In this document: one piece after another, positions 1 through 9,144 of the stretch
Numbering within the stretch: the first letter of the stretch is position 1
How the letters are laid out: each line of letters begins with the position of its first letter
Assembly (NCBI GenBank): GCA_029817715.1
Contig: JARUPY010000173.1
Location: forward strand, 62,001-126,000
Length of the DNA: 64,000 bases
Direction: 5' to 3'
DNA from: Melastoma dodecandrum
Lineage: Eukaryota; Streptophyta; Magnoliopsida; Myrtales; Melastomataceae
Program-made: the position numbers and the translations under genes
The notes under the pieces: model-generated
The model's database searches: none
Seen by the model: only the letters and a program-made list of their open reading frames with translations
Told to the model about the DNA's origin: nothing

Positions 1-475
1 CGAAATGGTCGACATGTGCGGCCGAGGCGACGTCCCAGGCGCGAAGGAACGGCATGGTCAGGGACATGACGAGGCGTGTCAGCCGCGAGGCGTTGCCGCG
101 GTAGACGCTGTATTGGTCCCACAGGTAGCGCATCGGCGAGTGGCAATAGCAGACGTGCACGGCGTTCGGGTGTGTGATGACGCCCTTCGCCGGGCCCGAT
201 TCCGACGACAGCACGAGGTCGTAGCCGGTGAGGTCGAGCTCCTCGAGCGCGGCCGGCATCAGCGGGAGGTACTTCTGGTAGAGCTTGCGGGCGAAGGGCA
301 GGCGCGCGATGTAGGTCGTCGTGATGCGGTGGCGATTGATCAGCGCACTGGTGCGCGCGGGATCGTGCACGTGCGTGAAGATGTCGGCGTCCGGGTAGAG
401 CCGGCACATCTCCTCCAGCACCTTCTCGCCGCCGCGCATGCCGACGAGCCAGTAATGAACGATCGCAACACGCAT
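1..475 (-). CDS. Glycosyltransferase family 4 protein (N-terminal part)
   Basis: The first 158 residues are present; the C-terminus lies beyond the window edge. The start at 475 reads MRVAIVHYWLVGMRGGEKVL, the usual opening of WbaZ-like GT4 mannosyl- or glycosyltransferases. The Rossmann beta strand is followed by a glycine-rich GGEK donor-phosphate loop. Further on comes a conserved block (CYCHSPMRYLWDQY, about residues 116-129) typical of this subfamily. By family knowledge such enzymes transfer a nucleotide-activated sugar to a lipid-linked glycan on the cytoplasmic face. The neighbouring GH16, acyltransferase and Wzz genes support a role in exopolysaccharide assembly. Donor and acceptor cannot be read from the sequence. 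Confidence 0.85.
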   Translation of the reverse strand, partial: MRVAIVHYWLVGMRGGEKVLEEMCRLYPDADIFTHVHDPARTSALINRHRITTTYIARLPFARKLYQKYLPLMPAALEELDLTGYDLVLSSESGPAKGVITHPNAVHVCYCHSPMRYLWDQYSVYRGNASRLTRLVMSLTMPFLRAWDVASAAHVDHF

Positions 476-1075
476 CTTGGACCTCTGCCTCATAAGGCCA
501 CAGAAAGATTACCGGGCGGTGCCTGCTCGATGCCGTTTTCGAGCAAAGCGTCGTGTCGGCCGGCGTCGATGGAGGAGGATGGCAAGCGGCATTCCTAAAA
601 CACGATTCAAAAGCGATGGGACGGGGCGAACGCGGGGGAGAGCTAACGGGGATTTAACGGCCACGCTTGGATCGCGGGCGGTGCCGAGGGGCGTGCGTCA
701 TGGCGACGGGCGCGGGCTGGGCGAGCAGAGGGAGAAGCTGCGATCGTTCGCCTCGCAACGGCCCGATCGTGGGCGTGCCGTTTCGGGACAAGCCGCAGCC
801 CTCTCCTTCTCCCGCTTGCGGGAGAAGGTGGCCCGACGAAGTCGGGTCGGATGAGGGATCGTGCCGCTTCGGCTTTGTAGATGAGAGAAGCGGCACGTCC
901 CCTCATCCGACCCCGCTTCGCGGGGCCACCTTCTCCCGCAAGCGGGAGAAGGAGAGGCCGAGCGTTAACCCGGGCTTAACGCTGCCACCACGGTGTCGAA
1001 CGGATTCATCCCTTCTGCGGGCCAGGGGCACGCCACCTGCTGCCGATGGTCCGAAATCGCCCGAAGGGTCGCATT
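476..1075. other. Intergenic region, about 600 bp, holding one large palindromic repeat
   Basis: This gap separates the divergent glycosyltransferase and GH16 genes. Its only clear structure is the palindromic repeat at 801-956. The apparent open frames here are by-products of the repeat and of high GC. I see no convincing promoter hexamers or RNA gene. The promoters of both flanking genes presumably lie on either side of the repeat. Confidence 0.6.
801..956. repeat. Large palindromic repeat, copy A1
   Basis: The left arm opens ctctccttctcccgcttgcg and the right arm is its inverted complement, ending gcgggagaaggagag. Each arm contains smaller palindromes (cccgcttgcggg, ccccgcttcgcgggg). The arms are separated by a short variable centre at about 860-900. 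The first 73 bases (801-873) are identical to 53096-53168 in copy A7. It is intergenic here. Confidence 0.9.
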
Positions 1076-1890
1076 ATGGATCACCGCCATCTCCTCACCG
1101 TGCTCGCGCTCTGCTGCGGCCTCGGTGCCTGCGGCGAGAGCCCCGCCGAGACCGGCTCCGCCCATGGCCTGAACATCGAGGACTACCGCCGCACCTTCCA
1201 CGAGGATTTCTCGCGCTTCGACGTCTCCGCCTGGGGACCGGGCACGCGCTGGATCGCGCATACGCCCTGGAACGGCGATTTCGGCGACGCGCAATTCGCC
1301 GATCCGCAGCCCGGCTTTCCGTTCGCGACGGCGAGCAACATGCTGCGCATCGAGGCGCGCAAGGACGGCGACGGGCGCTGGCAGGCGGGCCTCATCGCCT
1401 CGCGCGACCACGACGGGCTCGGCGGCGAGGGGTTCGCGCAGCAGTACGGGTACTTCGAGATCGAGACGAAGCTGCCGCCGGGCGCGGGCGTGTGGCCGGC
1501 TTTCTGGCTCGTCGGCGTCACGCCGAAGCCGCGCGCCGAGATCGACGTCTTCGAATATTACGGCAATGCGCCGAATTCCTACCATGCCAACGTTCACGTC
1601 TGGTCCGACGACCCGGCGCAAAAAGTTCGGAGACGGCAAGATCGTGGCGATCCCGCCGGGCAGCGCGACCGACCAGTTTCAACCGCTACGGCGTCCGCAT
1701 CGACCGCGATTGGGTCACCTTCTACTTCAATCGCGAGGAGGTCTGGCGCACGCCGACACGGCCCGAGTATCGCCAGCCGATGTTCATGCTGGTCAACCTC
1801 GCCCTCGGCTCCGGCTGGCCCATCGACAAGACCCCGAACCCCTCCTTCATGTACGTGAAGTCGATCGCCGCCTACGAGGCGCGCAAGTGA
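1076..1890 (+). CDS. GH16 family beta-glucanase lipoprotein, ExoK-like (two frame breaks)
   Basis: This is a secreted endo-beta-glycanase of family GH16, about 270 residues. The N-terminus MDHRHLLTVLALCCGLGAC ends in a lipobox, so it is probably an outer-envelope lipoprotein. The catalytic signature E-I-D-V-F-E (around residue 153) carries the nucleophile and acid/base glutamates. The frame breaks at the A run 1620-1624 and the T run 1677-1679. Removing one base from each gives a continuous GH16 C-terminus ending in the overlap with the next gene. The GTGA overlap with the acyltransferase indicates co-translation. By analogy to rhizobial ExoK it would trim or size the exopolysaccharide; that is inference from context. 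Confidence 0.8.
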
Positions 1891-3089
1891 GCGTGCAAGT
1901 GAGCGCGCTTTTGGCGACAGCGCCCCACGGCGCGGATGCCGTGGCGGAGACGCCGGCCCGGCTCGCGCGGCTTCGCGCCTTCCATACGCTCGACGCGCTG
2001 CGCGGCGTCGCGGCGCTGGTGGTGCTGTTCTTCCATGCCGGCTTCTTCTTCGGCGTCGCGCCGCCGGCCGAGGGCTATCTCGCGGTCGATCTCTTCTTCG
2101 CGATGAGCGGCTTCGTCATCGCCTATCGCTATGAGGCGGACCTTTCGGCGGGGCTCGGCCTCGGCGGGTTCCTGAAGGTCCGTTTGATCCGCCTCTATCC
2201 GCTGTTCCTGCTCGGCTCCGCGCTCGCTCTGGTGCCCGCGCTGGTCGCTTTCGCGGCGGGGGCGGCGACGCCGGCCTACCGCGGCATGATCGAGGCGTTC
2301 CCGTTCGCGCTCCTCATGCTGCCCTCGACGGCCGCGTTGCCGCACCTGCCGGAGGTCTATCCGCTCAATTTCGTGTCGTGGTCGCTGGCGCTCGAAATCC
2401 TCGTCAACATCGCCTATGCCGCGACCTTCCGCGTCTGGACCGTCCGCCGTCTTGCGCTGCTCGCCGCCGGCGGCGCCCTCGGGCTCGTCATCGCCGCGAC
2501 CGTCTACGGCTCGCTCGACGTCGGCTTCGACTGGTCGAACGTGTTGGGCGGTCTGGCGCGCATCGTCTACGGTTTCGGCGTCGGCGTGCTCGTCTTCCGG
2601 CTCCGGGGCAGGGGGCTGCCGTGCCCACGCGTGCCGTGGTGGGCGCTCGCCGCGCTGTTCCTCCTCGTCGCGTTCGTCGACCCGAGCACGCTCGGGCCGG
2701 CGTGGGTGCGGCCCGCGTTGGCGCAATCGATGTGGGACGTGCTCATGGTGACCCTGGTGATCCCAGCGCTCGTCGTCGCGGCGATCGTCAACGAGCCGCC
2801 GGCCTTCGCGCGCGGCGCCTGCGCGATGGCGGGCGTCTTCTCCTATGTCCTCTATTCCCTGCACGCGCCTCTCGTCGGCTTCTTCCTGCGCGGCGAGTCG
2901 CGTTTGCACTTCAGCGTCGACACGACGTTGCCGGGCCGCGCGCTCGCCTTCACGATCCTGCTCGTCGCGCTCTGCGTCGCCGCGCATCTCGCCTACGACA
3001 AGCCGGTGCGCCGCTATCTGTCGCGCCGCCTCGCGCGACAGGGCTCCCTTCTCCCCTTGCGGGAGAAGGTGGCGCGAAGCGCCGGATGA
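1887..3089 (+). CDS. Acyltransferase family 3, ExoZ-like membrane protein
   Basis: A 400-residue integral membrane O-acyltransferase with about ten hydrophobic segments. It has the family hallmarks: LDALRGVAAL early on, a histidine in the first helix (FFHAGFFFG), then YLAVDLFFAMSGFVIA and RLIRLYPLFLLG. A GTG start at 1887 overlaps the GH16 stop by four bases; GTG at 1893 or 1899 is possible. ExoZ-type enzymes acetylate sugar residues of exopolysaccharide in the inner membrane. The natural family end appears to be around RRYLSRRLA. The last 14 or so residues and the stop codon come from palindromic repeat A2, which looks like a repeat insertion at the 3' end. Confidence 0.85.
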   Translation: MSVQVSALLATAPHGADAVAETPARLARLRAFHTLDALRGVAALVVLFFHAGFFFGVAPPAEGYLAVDLFFAMSGFVIAYRYEADLSAGLGLGGFLKVRLIRLYPLFLLGSALALVPALVAFAAGAATPAYRGMIEAFPFALLMLPSTAALPHLPEVYPLNFVSWSLALEILVNIAYAATFRVWTVRRLALLAAGGALGLVIAATVYGSLDVGFDWSNVLGGLARIVYGFGVGVLVFRLRGRGLPCPRVPWWALAALFLLVAFVDPSTLGPAWVRPALAQSMWDVLMVTLVIPALVVAAIVNEPPAFARGACAMAGVFSYVLYSLHAPLVGFFLRGESRLHFSVDTTLPGRALAFTILLVALCVAAHLAYDKPVRRYLSRRLARQGSLLPLREKVARSAG

Positions 3090-3188
3090 GGGGTCGCTCC
3101 GACCTGATTATCCAAGCTCGGCAAGCCTCCCTAGATCGAGCGACCACTCATCCGCCCTTCGGGCACCTTCTCCCGCAAGGGGAGAAGG
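3047..3188. repeat. Large palindromic repeat, copy A2
   Basis: The inverted arms start ccttctccccttgcgggaga and end tctcccgcaaggggagaagg, with ggatgagggg / ctcatcc sub-arms and a unique centre. The left arm overlaps the last 43 bases of the acyltransferase gene and provides its stop. The rest lies in the gap before the Wzz gene. Confidence 0.85.
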
Positions 3189-3308
3189 CAGATCACGCCA
3201 CGGAAAATTAAGGTTGATTGCTCATGGTTTCTTACCGGTGCTTCCTGAATGGACGCACCGGCGAGGCCGTCCCATCGGCCGAGCGCAGCGGCCGGGTGAG
3301 ACGCGTAC

Positions 3309-5570
3309 ATGTCGCAAGCACTCCCTCCCAACAGCGTCGATCGTCTCGATCTCGACGAGATCAGGCGCTTTCTCGCGCGCCGCTGGAAGGTGATCGCCGC
3401 GACCGCCGTCGGCTGCGTCGTGCTCGCCACGATCGCGTGCCTGGCGATGACGCCGCTCTATACGGGGACGGCGCAGGTCCTGCTCGATCCGCGCCAGCAG
3501 CACGTCTTCGGCACCGACGCGATCGGCGCCGATTCCGGGCTCGATTCGGCGATCGTCGACAGCCAGATTCCGATCATCCTGTCGACACGCCTCCTCGCGA
3601 AGGTGATCGACAAGGAGCATCTCCTCGACGATCCGGAATTTTCGGGCCCGATGAAGAAGGGCTTGCTCGGGCGCCTCCTCGCGCTGTTCCAGCCGTCGCA
3701 TTCCACCAAGATCGACGAGCCCTCCTTCGACGGCATCGACCCCAAGCTCCAGCCGGTGATCCTGCGGCTGTTCGACCGCATCGACGTCACGCGCCTGCAG
3801 AAGAGCTACGTGCTGCAGCTCAACGTCTCCTCGCGCGATCCCGACAAGGCCATGCGCCTCGCCAACGCGCTCGCCGAGACCTATGTCGAGGACCAGGTCG
3901 ACGTGCGCGCCGCGCGCCGTGCAGCAGGCCGCGACCTTCTTCGAGCAGCGCCTCGGAAGCCTGCGCGACCAGGTGCGTCAGTCCGAGCGCGCCGTGGCCG
4001 ACTTCCGCAAGGCGCACAACCTCACGCCCGTCACCATGGACGGGCCGATCACCGTCGGCGAGCAGCAGCTGCAGGATCTGAACGACAAGCTCGCAACCGC
4101 CAGCGCCGACACCGCGGGCAAGCTCGCCGCCTACCAGCAGGCGACGCGCTTCAAGCTCAACGGCGCGAGCCTCGACTCGCTGCCCGAGGTGATCCGCTCG
4201 CCGGTCATCACGCAGCTGCGCACGCAGCAGGCCGACCTCGCGCGCCGCGAATCCGACCTCTCCGCGATGTACGGGCCGGCCTATCCCGCCATCACGCAGA
4301 TCCACGCGCAGCGCACCGGGCTCGACCGGGCGATCCAGGCCGAGATCAAACGATTGGCGGCGGTGCTGAAGAACGATTACGAGGTGGCGAAGGCGCGCGA
4401 GGCCTCGATGCGCCAGACGATCTCCGGCCTCTCGACCGTGTCCGGCGTCGACACCGCCGTCGGCGTCAAGCTGCGCGAGCTCGAGCGCACCAATCTCGCC
4501 AACAAGGCTTTGTTCGAGAACTTCCTCAATCGCGCCAAGCTCAGCCAGGAGCAATCGATCTTCGAGGAGCCGGACGCGCGCCTCATCTCGCCCGCGCTCG
4601 AGCCGACGGCGCCGTCCTTCCCGAAGACCAAGATCATCCTGCCGATCGCCGCCGTCGTCGGCCTGCTGCTCGGCCTCGGCCTCGCCGCATTGCTCGACCT
4701 CTTGCGCGCCAAGGGCGTCGGCACCACCGCGTCGCGGGCCAATGCCTTCATCCTCGGTCGCGTGCCGGCGATCTTGCCCGCCGTGGCCGGGCGCCGGGTC
4801 GCCGCGTCGATTGCGCCACCTACATGGACGAGCATCCGGGTTCGGCCTTTTCGCGCGGCATCGAGGCGCTGGCCGCCAAGCTGATGCCTGCCGCGACGAC
4901 TGGCGCCGGCCGCGTCGTCACGCTCGCCTCGCTGAGCTCGGGCGAGGGCGCGACGAGCCTCGCGCGCTGCCTCGCCGCCGCCGCCGGCAAGACCGGCAAG
5001 CGCGTGCTCTTGATCGACGCCGACGGCGTCCGTCGCGGCCTGTCCGCGAGCTTCGGCCTCGCGGCGGCGCCCGGCCTCGCCGAGGTGATCGCCGGCGATC
5101 TCTCGGCCAACAAGGCGATCGCCCGCCAGCCGCATTTCGCGCTGCTGCCGCATGGCCAGGCGCCGTTCGACCCCGCTACGCTCGGCAAGCAGCTCCGCGC
5201 CTTCTTTGCCGAGGCCCGCCCGCGCTTCGATCTCGTGCTGGTCGACGCGCCGGCCTTCGACGCCGGCATGCAGGCGACCGCGCTCGCCGCGACCACCGAC
5301 GGCCTCGCGCTGGTGGCCTGCTGGGAGCAGCTCCTGCGCGAGGATTTCATCGCGGTGGTGGACGCGGTAGCCGACAAGCCGAATTTCGCAGGCATCATCC
5401 TGAACCGCACGACGAGCGCGGAAGAGGAAGCTAGCGCTCGCCGGCTGATCCTCACCCGCGAAGCGGGGAGGGTGGCGCGGCGACTGAAAATCGAGCGCGA
5501 TCTGCCTTCTCCCGCTTGCGGGAGAAGAGCCTGCCCCGGACTTGATCCGGGGTGCCCGAAGGGCGGATGA
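3309..5570 (+). CDS. Wzz/ExoP-like chain-length determinant fused to a degenerate BY-kinase-type ATPase (two frame breaks)
   Basis: An inner-membrane polysaccharide co-polymerase. The N-terminal helix WKVIAATAVGCVVLATIACL (residues 27-46) precedes a periplasmic Wzz domain and coiled coil. A second helix (IILPIAAVVGLLLGLGLAAL) follows a proline-rich motif. The cytoplasmic P-loop-like domain has SSGEGATSLA in place of the canonical GEGKST, so the Walker A lysine is missing; VLLIDAD and VLVDAPAF (Walker A'/B-like) are present. No C-terminal tyrosine cluster is seen. The frame breaks near 3908-3925 and 4800-4812 and returns to the first frame. The last 40 residues are encoded by palindromic repeat A3. 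It probably controls chain length of the polysaccharide made by its neighbours, as ExoP does. Confidence 0.8.
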   Translation: MSQALPPNSVDRLDLDEIRRFLARRWKVIAATAVGCVVLATIACLAMTPLYTGTAQVLLDPRQQHVFGTDAIGADSGLDSAIVDSQIPIILSTRLLAKVIDKEHLLDDPEFSGPMKKGLLGRLLALFQPSHSTKIDEPSFDGIDPKLQPVILRLFDRIDVTRLQKSYVLQLNVSSRDPDKAMRLANALAETYVEDQVDVRAARRAAGRDLLRAAPRKPARPGASVRARRGRLPQGAQPHARHHGRADHRRRAAAAGSERQARNRQRRHRGQARRLPAGDALQAQRREPRLAARGDPLAGHHAAAHAAGRPRAPRIRPLRDVRAGLSRHHADPRAAHRARPGDPGRDQTIGGGAEERLRGGEGARGLDAPDDLRPLDRVRRRHRRRRQAARARAHQSRQQGFVRELPQSRQAQPGAIDLRGAGRAPHLARARADGAVLPEDQDHPADRRRRRPAARPRPRRIARPLARQGRRHHRVAGQCLHPRSRAGDLARRGRAPGRRVDCATYMDEHPGSAFSRGIEALAAKLMPAATTGAGRVVTLASLSSGEGATSLARCLAAAAGKTGKRVLLIDADGVRRGLSASFGLAAAPGLAEVIAGDLSANKAIARQPHFALLPHGQAPFDPATLGKQLRAFFAEARPRFDLVLVDAPAFDAGMQATALAATTDGLALVACWEQLLREDFIAVVDAVADKPNFAGIILNRTTSAEEEASARRLILTREAGRVARRLKIERDLPSPACGRRACPGLDPGCPKGG

Positions 5571-5670
5571 GGGGCGTTGCCGCTTTCTCTTCCGATGCAG
5601 GCGCAAGCGGCGCGATCCCTCATCCGACCCCGCTTCGCGGGGGCCACCTTCTCCCGCAAGCGGGAGAAGG
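5449..5670. repeat. Large palindromic repeat, copy A3, with an upstream related fragment
   Basis: The main palindrome is 5505-5670, with arms ccttctcccgcttgcgggag and ctcccgcaagcgggagaagg. It is preceded at 5449-5480 by ctcacccgcgaagcggggag, a fragment related to 33253-33280. The left half is translated as the C-terminus of the Wzz/ATPase gene. The right half is intergenic. Confidence 0.8.
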
Positions 5671-5704
5671 GGCGTACGAGCGAACGACGTCGTTTGATAC
5701 ACAC

Positions 5705-6106
5705 CTAATCCCCTCGCTCCGCGCGCTCCCGTTCCTCGAGCGCGGCAAGGCGGCGTTCCGCCTCGTCGTGCCAGCTCTGCGGTGCGGCCGGCACCGGGCG
5801 TGGCTTCGGGATGAACGAGCGTGGGCGCAGCGCCGCCCAGTCCTTCTCCTTCTCCAGCACGCGCTTGAGGCGCCCCTTGGCCCAGGCGGGCGGGGCGTTG
5901 TCCCATTTGAGGTCCAGCGGCACGTCGAGGGCGGCGAGCACCTTCATCAGCTTGCCGAGCTCGACCGTCTCCTTGCCGTGCTCGAGGTCGATGACGAGGC
6001 CGCGGCTGACGCCGGCGCGTTTGGCGAGGTCGGCCTGGCGGATGCGTAGGGTGCGGCGGCGCGTACGCAGGATCAGCGCGATGTCGAAGGGATGGACGAC
6101 GAGCAT
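5705..6106 (-). CDS. XRE-family helix-turn-helix regulator (HipB-like)
   Basis: A 133-residue protein with an HTH at about residues 12-66 (IRQADLAKRAGVSRGLVIDLEHGK), where the recognition helix is evident. It resembles the antitoxin and autorepressor HipB, including a leucine-rich segment after the HTH (ELGKLMKVLAALDVPLDL). A charged C-terminal tail rich in Arg and Glu follows. ATG at 6106 is chosen because conserved sequence begins there; the frame is open further upstream without similarity. No hipA toxin gene is adjacent, so it may act alone. The target is unknown. Confidence 0.7.
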   Translation of the reverse strand: MLVVHPFDIALILRTRRRTLRIRQADLAKRAGVSRGLVIDLEHGKETVELGKLMKVLAALDVPLDLKWDNAPPAWAKGRLKRVLEKEKDWAALRPRSFIPKPRPVPAAPQSWHDEAERRLAALEERERAERGD

Positions 6107-6311
6107 GGCCTTGCTCCACGCGATTGTCGGCGAGCGGCCGCACGAAAGAATCCGGTGATCGCGTGCGCGGACATTATGGTGGCTGGTGTCGGCGCTCGCG
6201 ATCACCAGCGATTCGGCCGCATCTTCCGCCGCGGATGCGCTTGACAACGTTGGAGCGCTTGATAGGTTTCTTTACCGATCAGAGCTTGGAGGTGCAACCG
6301 GCCTGTGAAGC

Positions 6312-7533
6312 TCAGGTCTGCCCGGGCCGCAGCTTGTAGAAGACGTGGTGGCCGATGACGTCCATCTTGACGAGGCGCCGCGCCCAGCCCGGCCGCACGT
6401 AATTGGCGTGATAGTGCGTCGCACCGCCGACGTCGGAGAGGTACGTCTTGCCTTCGAGCACGGCGTTGGCGATGCGCACCGCCCGCGCCCAGGAGTCCGG
6501 CTCGGTGATGCGCAGCGACTTGCCCTCGCAGGCGAAAGGAGAACTGGCAGGCCATGTAGTGCGAGCGGTTCTGGTAGACGACGCCGCAGATCGAGGCCGG
6601 GTAGAGCCCCGACGTCGCGCGATTGAGGACGACCTGCGCGACCGCCGCCTGTCCATCCTCCGGCTCGCTGCGCGCCTCGAAATAGACCGCCTCCGCCAGG
6701 CATTTGCGTTCGCGCGCGCCATGCTCGCCGGCGAGGAGGGCCGCGTAGTTCGGCTGGTCGCCCGAGCGCGGGACGATGGTGGCGTCCTTCAGCGCGCGCA
6801 GTTGCTGCGGCGAGAAGGTCGCGGCGATCGGCGTGCCGTCGGCCGGCGCCGGCGTCGTCGAGGACAGCGCCACGGCGCGCGGCACCGGCGGCGTCGCGCC
6901 CTGGGCGAGCCGCTCCCGCAGGGAGGCCGGCTGCATGACGATGGCGGCACCGCGGGCCACGTCATCATCGCTCGCCTCTTGCGGGTTCTCGCCCTCGTTC
7001 CAGGGCGCGAAGCTGGTCGCGCCGTCGAGCGGGTCGCCGGGGTCCTGCAGCGAGAAGCTGGCGGCAGGCATCGCGTCGTCGTGCGGGGCGATGAGCTGGC
7101 TCTGGCGCAGGACCGCGAGGCCGCCGGGCTTGCGCAGCTGCGTGTCGAAGGTCGGGCGCAGGCCGATGGCGGGGTCGCCCTTGTGGCTGCGGTCGACGAC
7201 CGGGAAGCTACCGGGGTTGGGCTTCAGGTCGGCGCGCGGCTCGAGGTCGTCGGCGACGGCGTGGAAGTCCTCCGCCTGGCCCGGGTCGAAGCTCGTCGGG
7301 ATCAGCAGGCGTTGGCCATGCAGGCCGTAGTCGCCGAGGTCGCCGGTGAGCGCTAAGGTCTCGAGCGGGATGAGGTCGTCGGGCTGCGGCGCGGCATGGG
7401 CCGACAGTGCGGCGCGCGAGCCGCCGAGCGTCACGTTCTGGCCGGCATCGGCGGTGATCGAGACGAGCAGGCCCGCGCCGAGACACCATGGCGCGATGAC
7501 CCCCAACGCCCAACGCATCCGCGAACGCCTCAT
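6312..7533 (-). CDS. SleB-like cell wall hydrolase, secreted (one frame break)
   Basis: About 406 residues. The N-terminal signal or anchor segment (LGVIAPWCLGAGLLVSITADA) precedes a long proline- and acidic-rich linker. The C-terminal hydrolase domain has the catalytic region LAEAVYFEARSEPEDGQAAV, with the glutamate that cleaves peptidoglycan as a lytic transglycosylase or amidase. YASICGVVYQ-like and THYHAxYVRP family motifs follow. The frame breaks at the run 6535-6537; one extra base there separates CQFSF from ACEGKSLRI. Rhizobial members of this family remodel the wall or assist division. No partner gene is evident. Confidence 0.8.
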
Positions 7534-7706
7534 CCGCCCCGACGCCTCGACCGTGAATCCCCGGATACACGTCCCGGTTATCCGGCCGCAAGCTTAGGGA
7601 GCGTTTAGGGGTGCCCACTCCGCCTGTGCCAGAGCGGGACGGCTCGATCGCAATTGATCCGCCGGCTTAGGCTTTGCATGATCGCGGCACTTTCGGAGGA
7701 GCTTAA

Positions 7707-8177
7707 ATGAGCGAGAGCCGCCCCCCTTTCCCGCCCTTCACCAAGGAGACGGCGGCCAAGAAGGCGCGCGGCGCCGAGGACGCCTGGAACTCGCGCGACC
7801 CCGTGAAAGTGTCGCTCGCCTACACCGAAGATTCGGAATGGCGGAACCGGTCCGAGTTCTTCACCGGCCGTCCGGCCATCGTTGCGTTCCTGACGCGCAA
7901 GTGGGCCAAAGAACTCGATTACAAGCTCATCAAGGAGGTCTGGGCCTTCGAGGGCAACCACATCGCCGCGCGCTTCTGCTACGAGTGGCACGACGCGGCC
8001 GGCCAGTGGTACCGCTCCTACGGCAACGAGCAATGGGAGTTCGCCGACAACGGCCTGATGCGGCGCCGCCAAGCCTCGATCAACGACGTGCCGATCGAGG
8101 CGAGCGAACGCAAGTTCACATGGGACGGGGACAGGCGGCCGGACGACTTTCCGGGCCTGACGGAGCTGGGGTTGTAG
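7707..8177 (+). CDS. DUF1348 family protein (NTF2-like fold)
   Basis: An intact 156-residue cytosolic protein. The sequence ([20 protein letters not shown], then a WRNRSEFF motif and FCYEWHD) fits the DUF1348 branch of the SnoaL/NTF2-like superfamily, which forms a cone-shaped pocket. A strong Shine-Dalgarno (ggaggag, 7696-7702) precedes the ATG. Enzymatic activity is unproven for the family. It is 45 bp upstream of nat on the same strand and may be co-transcribed. Confidence 0.8.
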   Translation: MSESRPPFPPFTKETAAKKARGAEDAWNSRDPVKVSLAYTEDSEWRNRSEFFTGRPAIVAFLTRKWAKELDYKLIKEVWAFEGNHIAARFCYEWHDAAGQWYRSYGNEQWEFADNGLMRRRQASINDVPIEASERKFTWDGDRRPDDFPGLTELGL

Positions 8178-8222
8178 GCCCGCCGACGCGACAGGCTCGC
8201 CACGGGCCTGTAGGATCGCGTC

Positions 8223-8999
8223 ATGCAAGCCTTCGACCTCGACGCCTACCTCGCGCGGATCGGCTATGATGGCGACCGCGCCCCGACCGTTGCGACGCTT
8301 TGCATCCTGCAGCACGCCCACACTCTGTCGATCGCCTTCGAAAACCTCGATCCGCTGCTCGATCGTGGCGTCAGGCTCGATCTCGAAAGCTTGCAGGCCA
8401 AGCTCGTCCGCGGGCGGCGCGGCGGCTATTGCTTCGAGCAGAATCTGCTCTTTCGCGCGGCGTTGCGCGCACTCGGGTTCAAGGCGACGTGCCTTGCCGC
8501 GAGGGTGTACCTCGATCTGCCGGCCGCAGTGGGCGTTCCGGCGCGTACCCACCTGGCCCTGCGGGTCGTCGTCGATGGGCGCGACTACCTCGCCGACGTT
8601 GGCTTCGGCGGCCTGACGCCGACGACGCCGCTTGAGCTCGCGAGGGAGGATGGGCAGACGACGCCGCTCGACTCCTACCGCATCCGACAGGCCGGCACGG
8701 CGCGCGACCTCCAGGTCCACGTCGCGGGCGCCTGGAAGCATCTCTATCGCTTCGAGCTCGACGAGCCGGCGGCGATCGACAACGAGGTCGCCAATCATTA
8801 CGTGGCGACCCACCCTGCCTCGTTTTTCCGCAATGCGATCATGGCGGCACGTGTCGCGCCGGGCGGACGCCACACGCTGATCGACGATCGCTTGAGCTTC
8901 CAGGGCTCGGACGGGCAGCGCGAGACACGCACCCTCCGGGACGCCGAGGAGGTCGGCGAGGTGCTGTCGCGGGTTTTTCGACATAGAAGTGCCGGATAG
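8223..8999 (+). CDS. nat: Arylamine N-acetyltransferase
   Basis: An intact 258-residue enzyme that transfers an acetyl group from acetyl-CoA to aromatic amines and hydrazines in the cytosol. The full catalytic triad is visible: Cys70 in RGGYCFEQN, His110 in THLALRV and Asp125 in DVGFGG. The length is typical of bacterial NATs (about 260-280). It follows the DUF1348 gene closely and is followed by ybaB-recR with a 145-bp gap. A detoxification role is the usual inference; the physiological substrate is unknown. Confidence 0.93.
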   Translation: MQAFDLDAYLARIGYDGDRAPTVATLCILQHAHTLSIAFENLDPLLDRGVRLDLESLQAKLVRGRRGGYCFEQNLLFRAALRALGFKATCLAARVYLDLPAAVGVPARTHLALRVVVDGRDYLADVGFGGLTPTTPLELAREDGQTTPLDSYRIRQAGTARDLQVHVAGAWKHLYRFELDEPAAIDNEVANHYVATHPASFFRNAIMAARVAPGGRHTLIDDRLSFQGSDGQRETRTLRDAEEVGEVLSRVFRHRSAG

Positions 9000-9144
9000 G
9001 ACCGGACTCGCAGCGGCGTACGATCGCGTGACGGCTGCGCGCTGAGCCGCGCCCGCCCGGCGCGACCTTGCGCCAGGACCCGATTGCCCTGCCCCGTTCC
9101 GGCATATTACCCTCGCGCCTCGATCGCATTCGAAAGGACACGCC

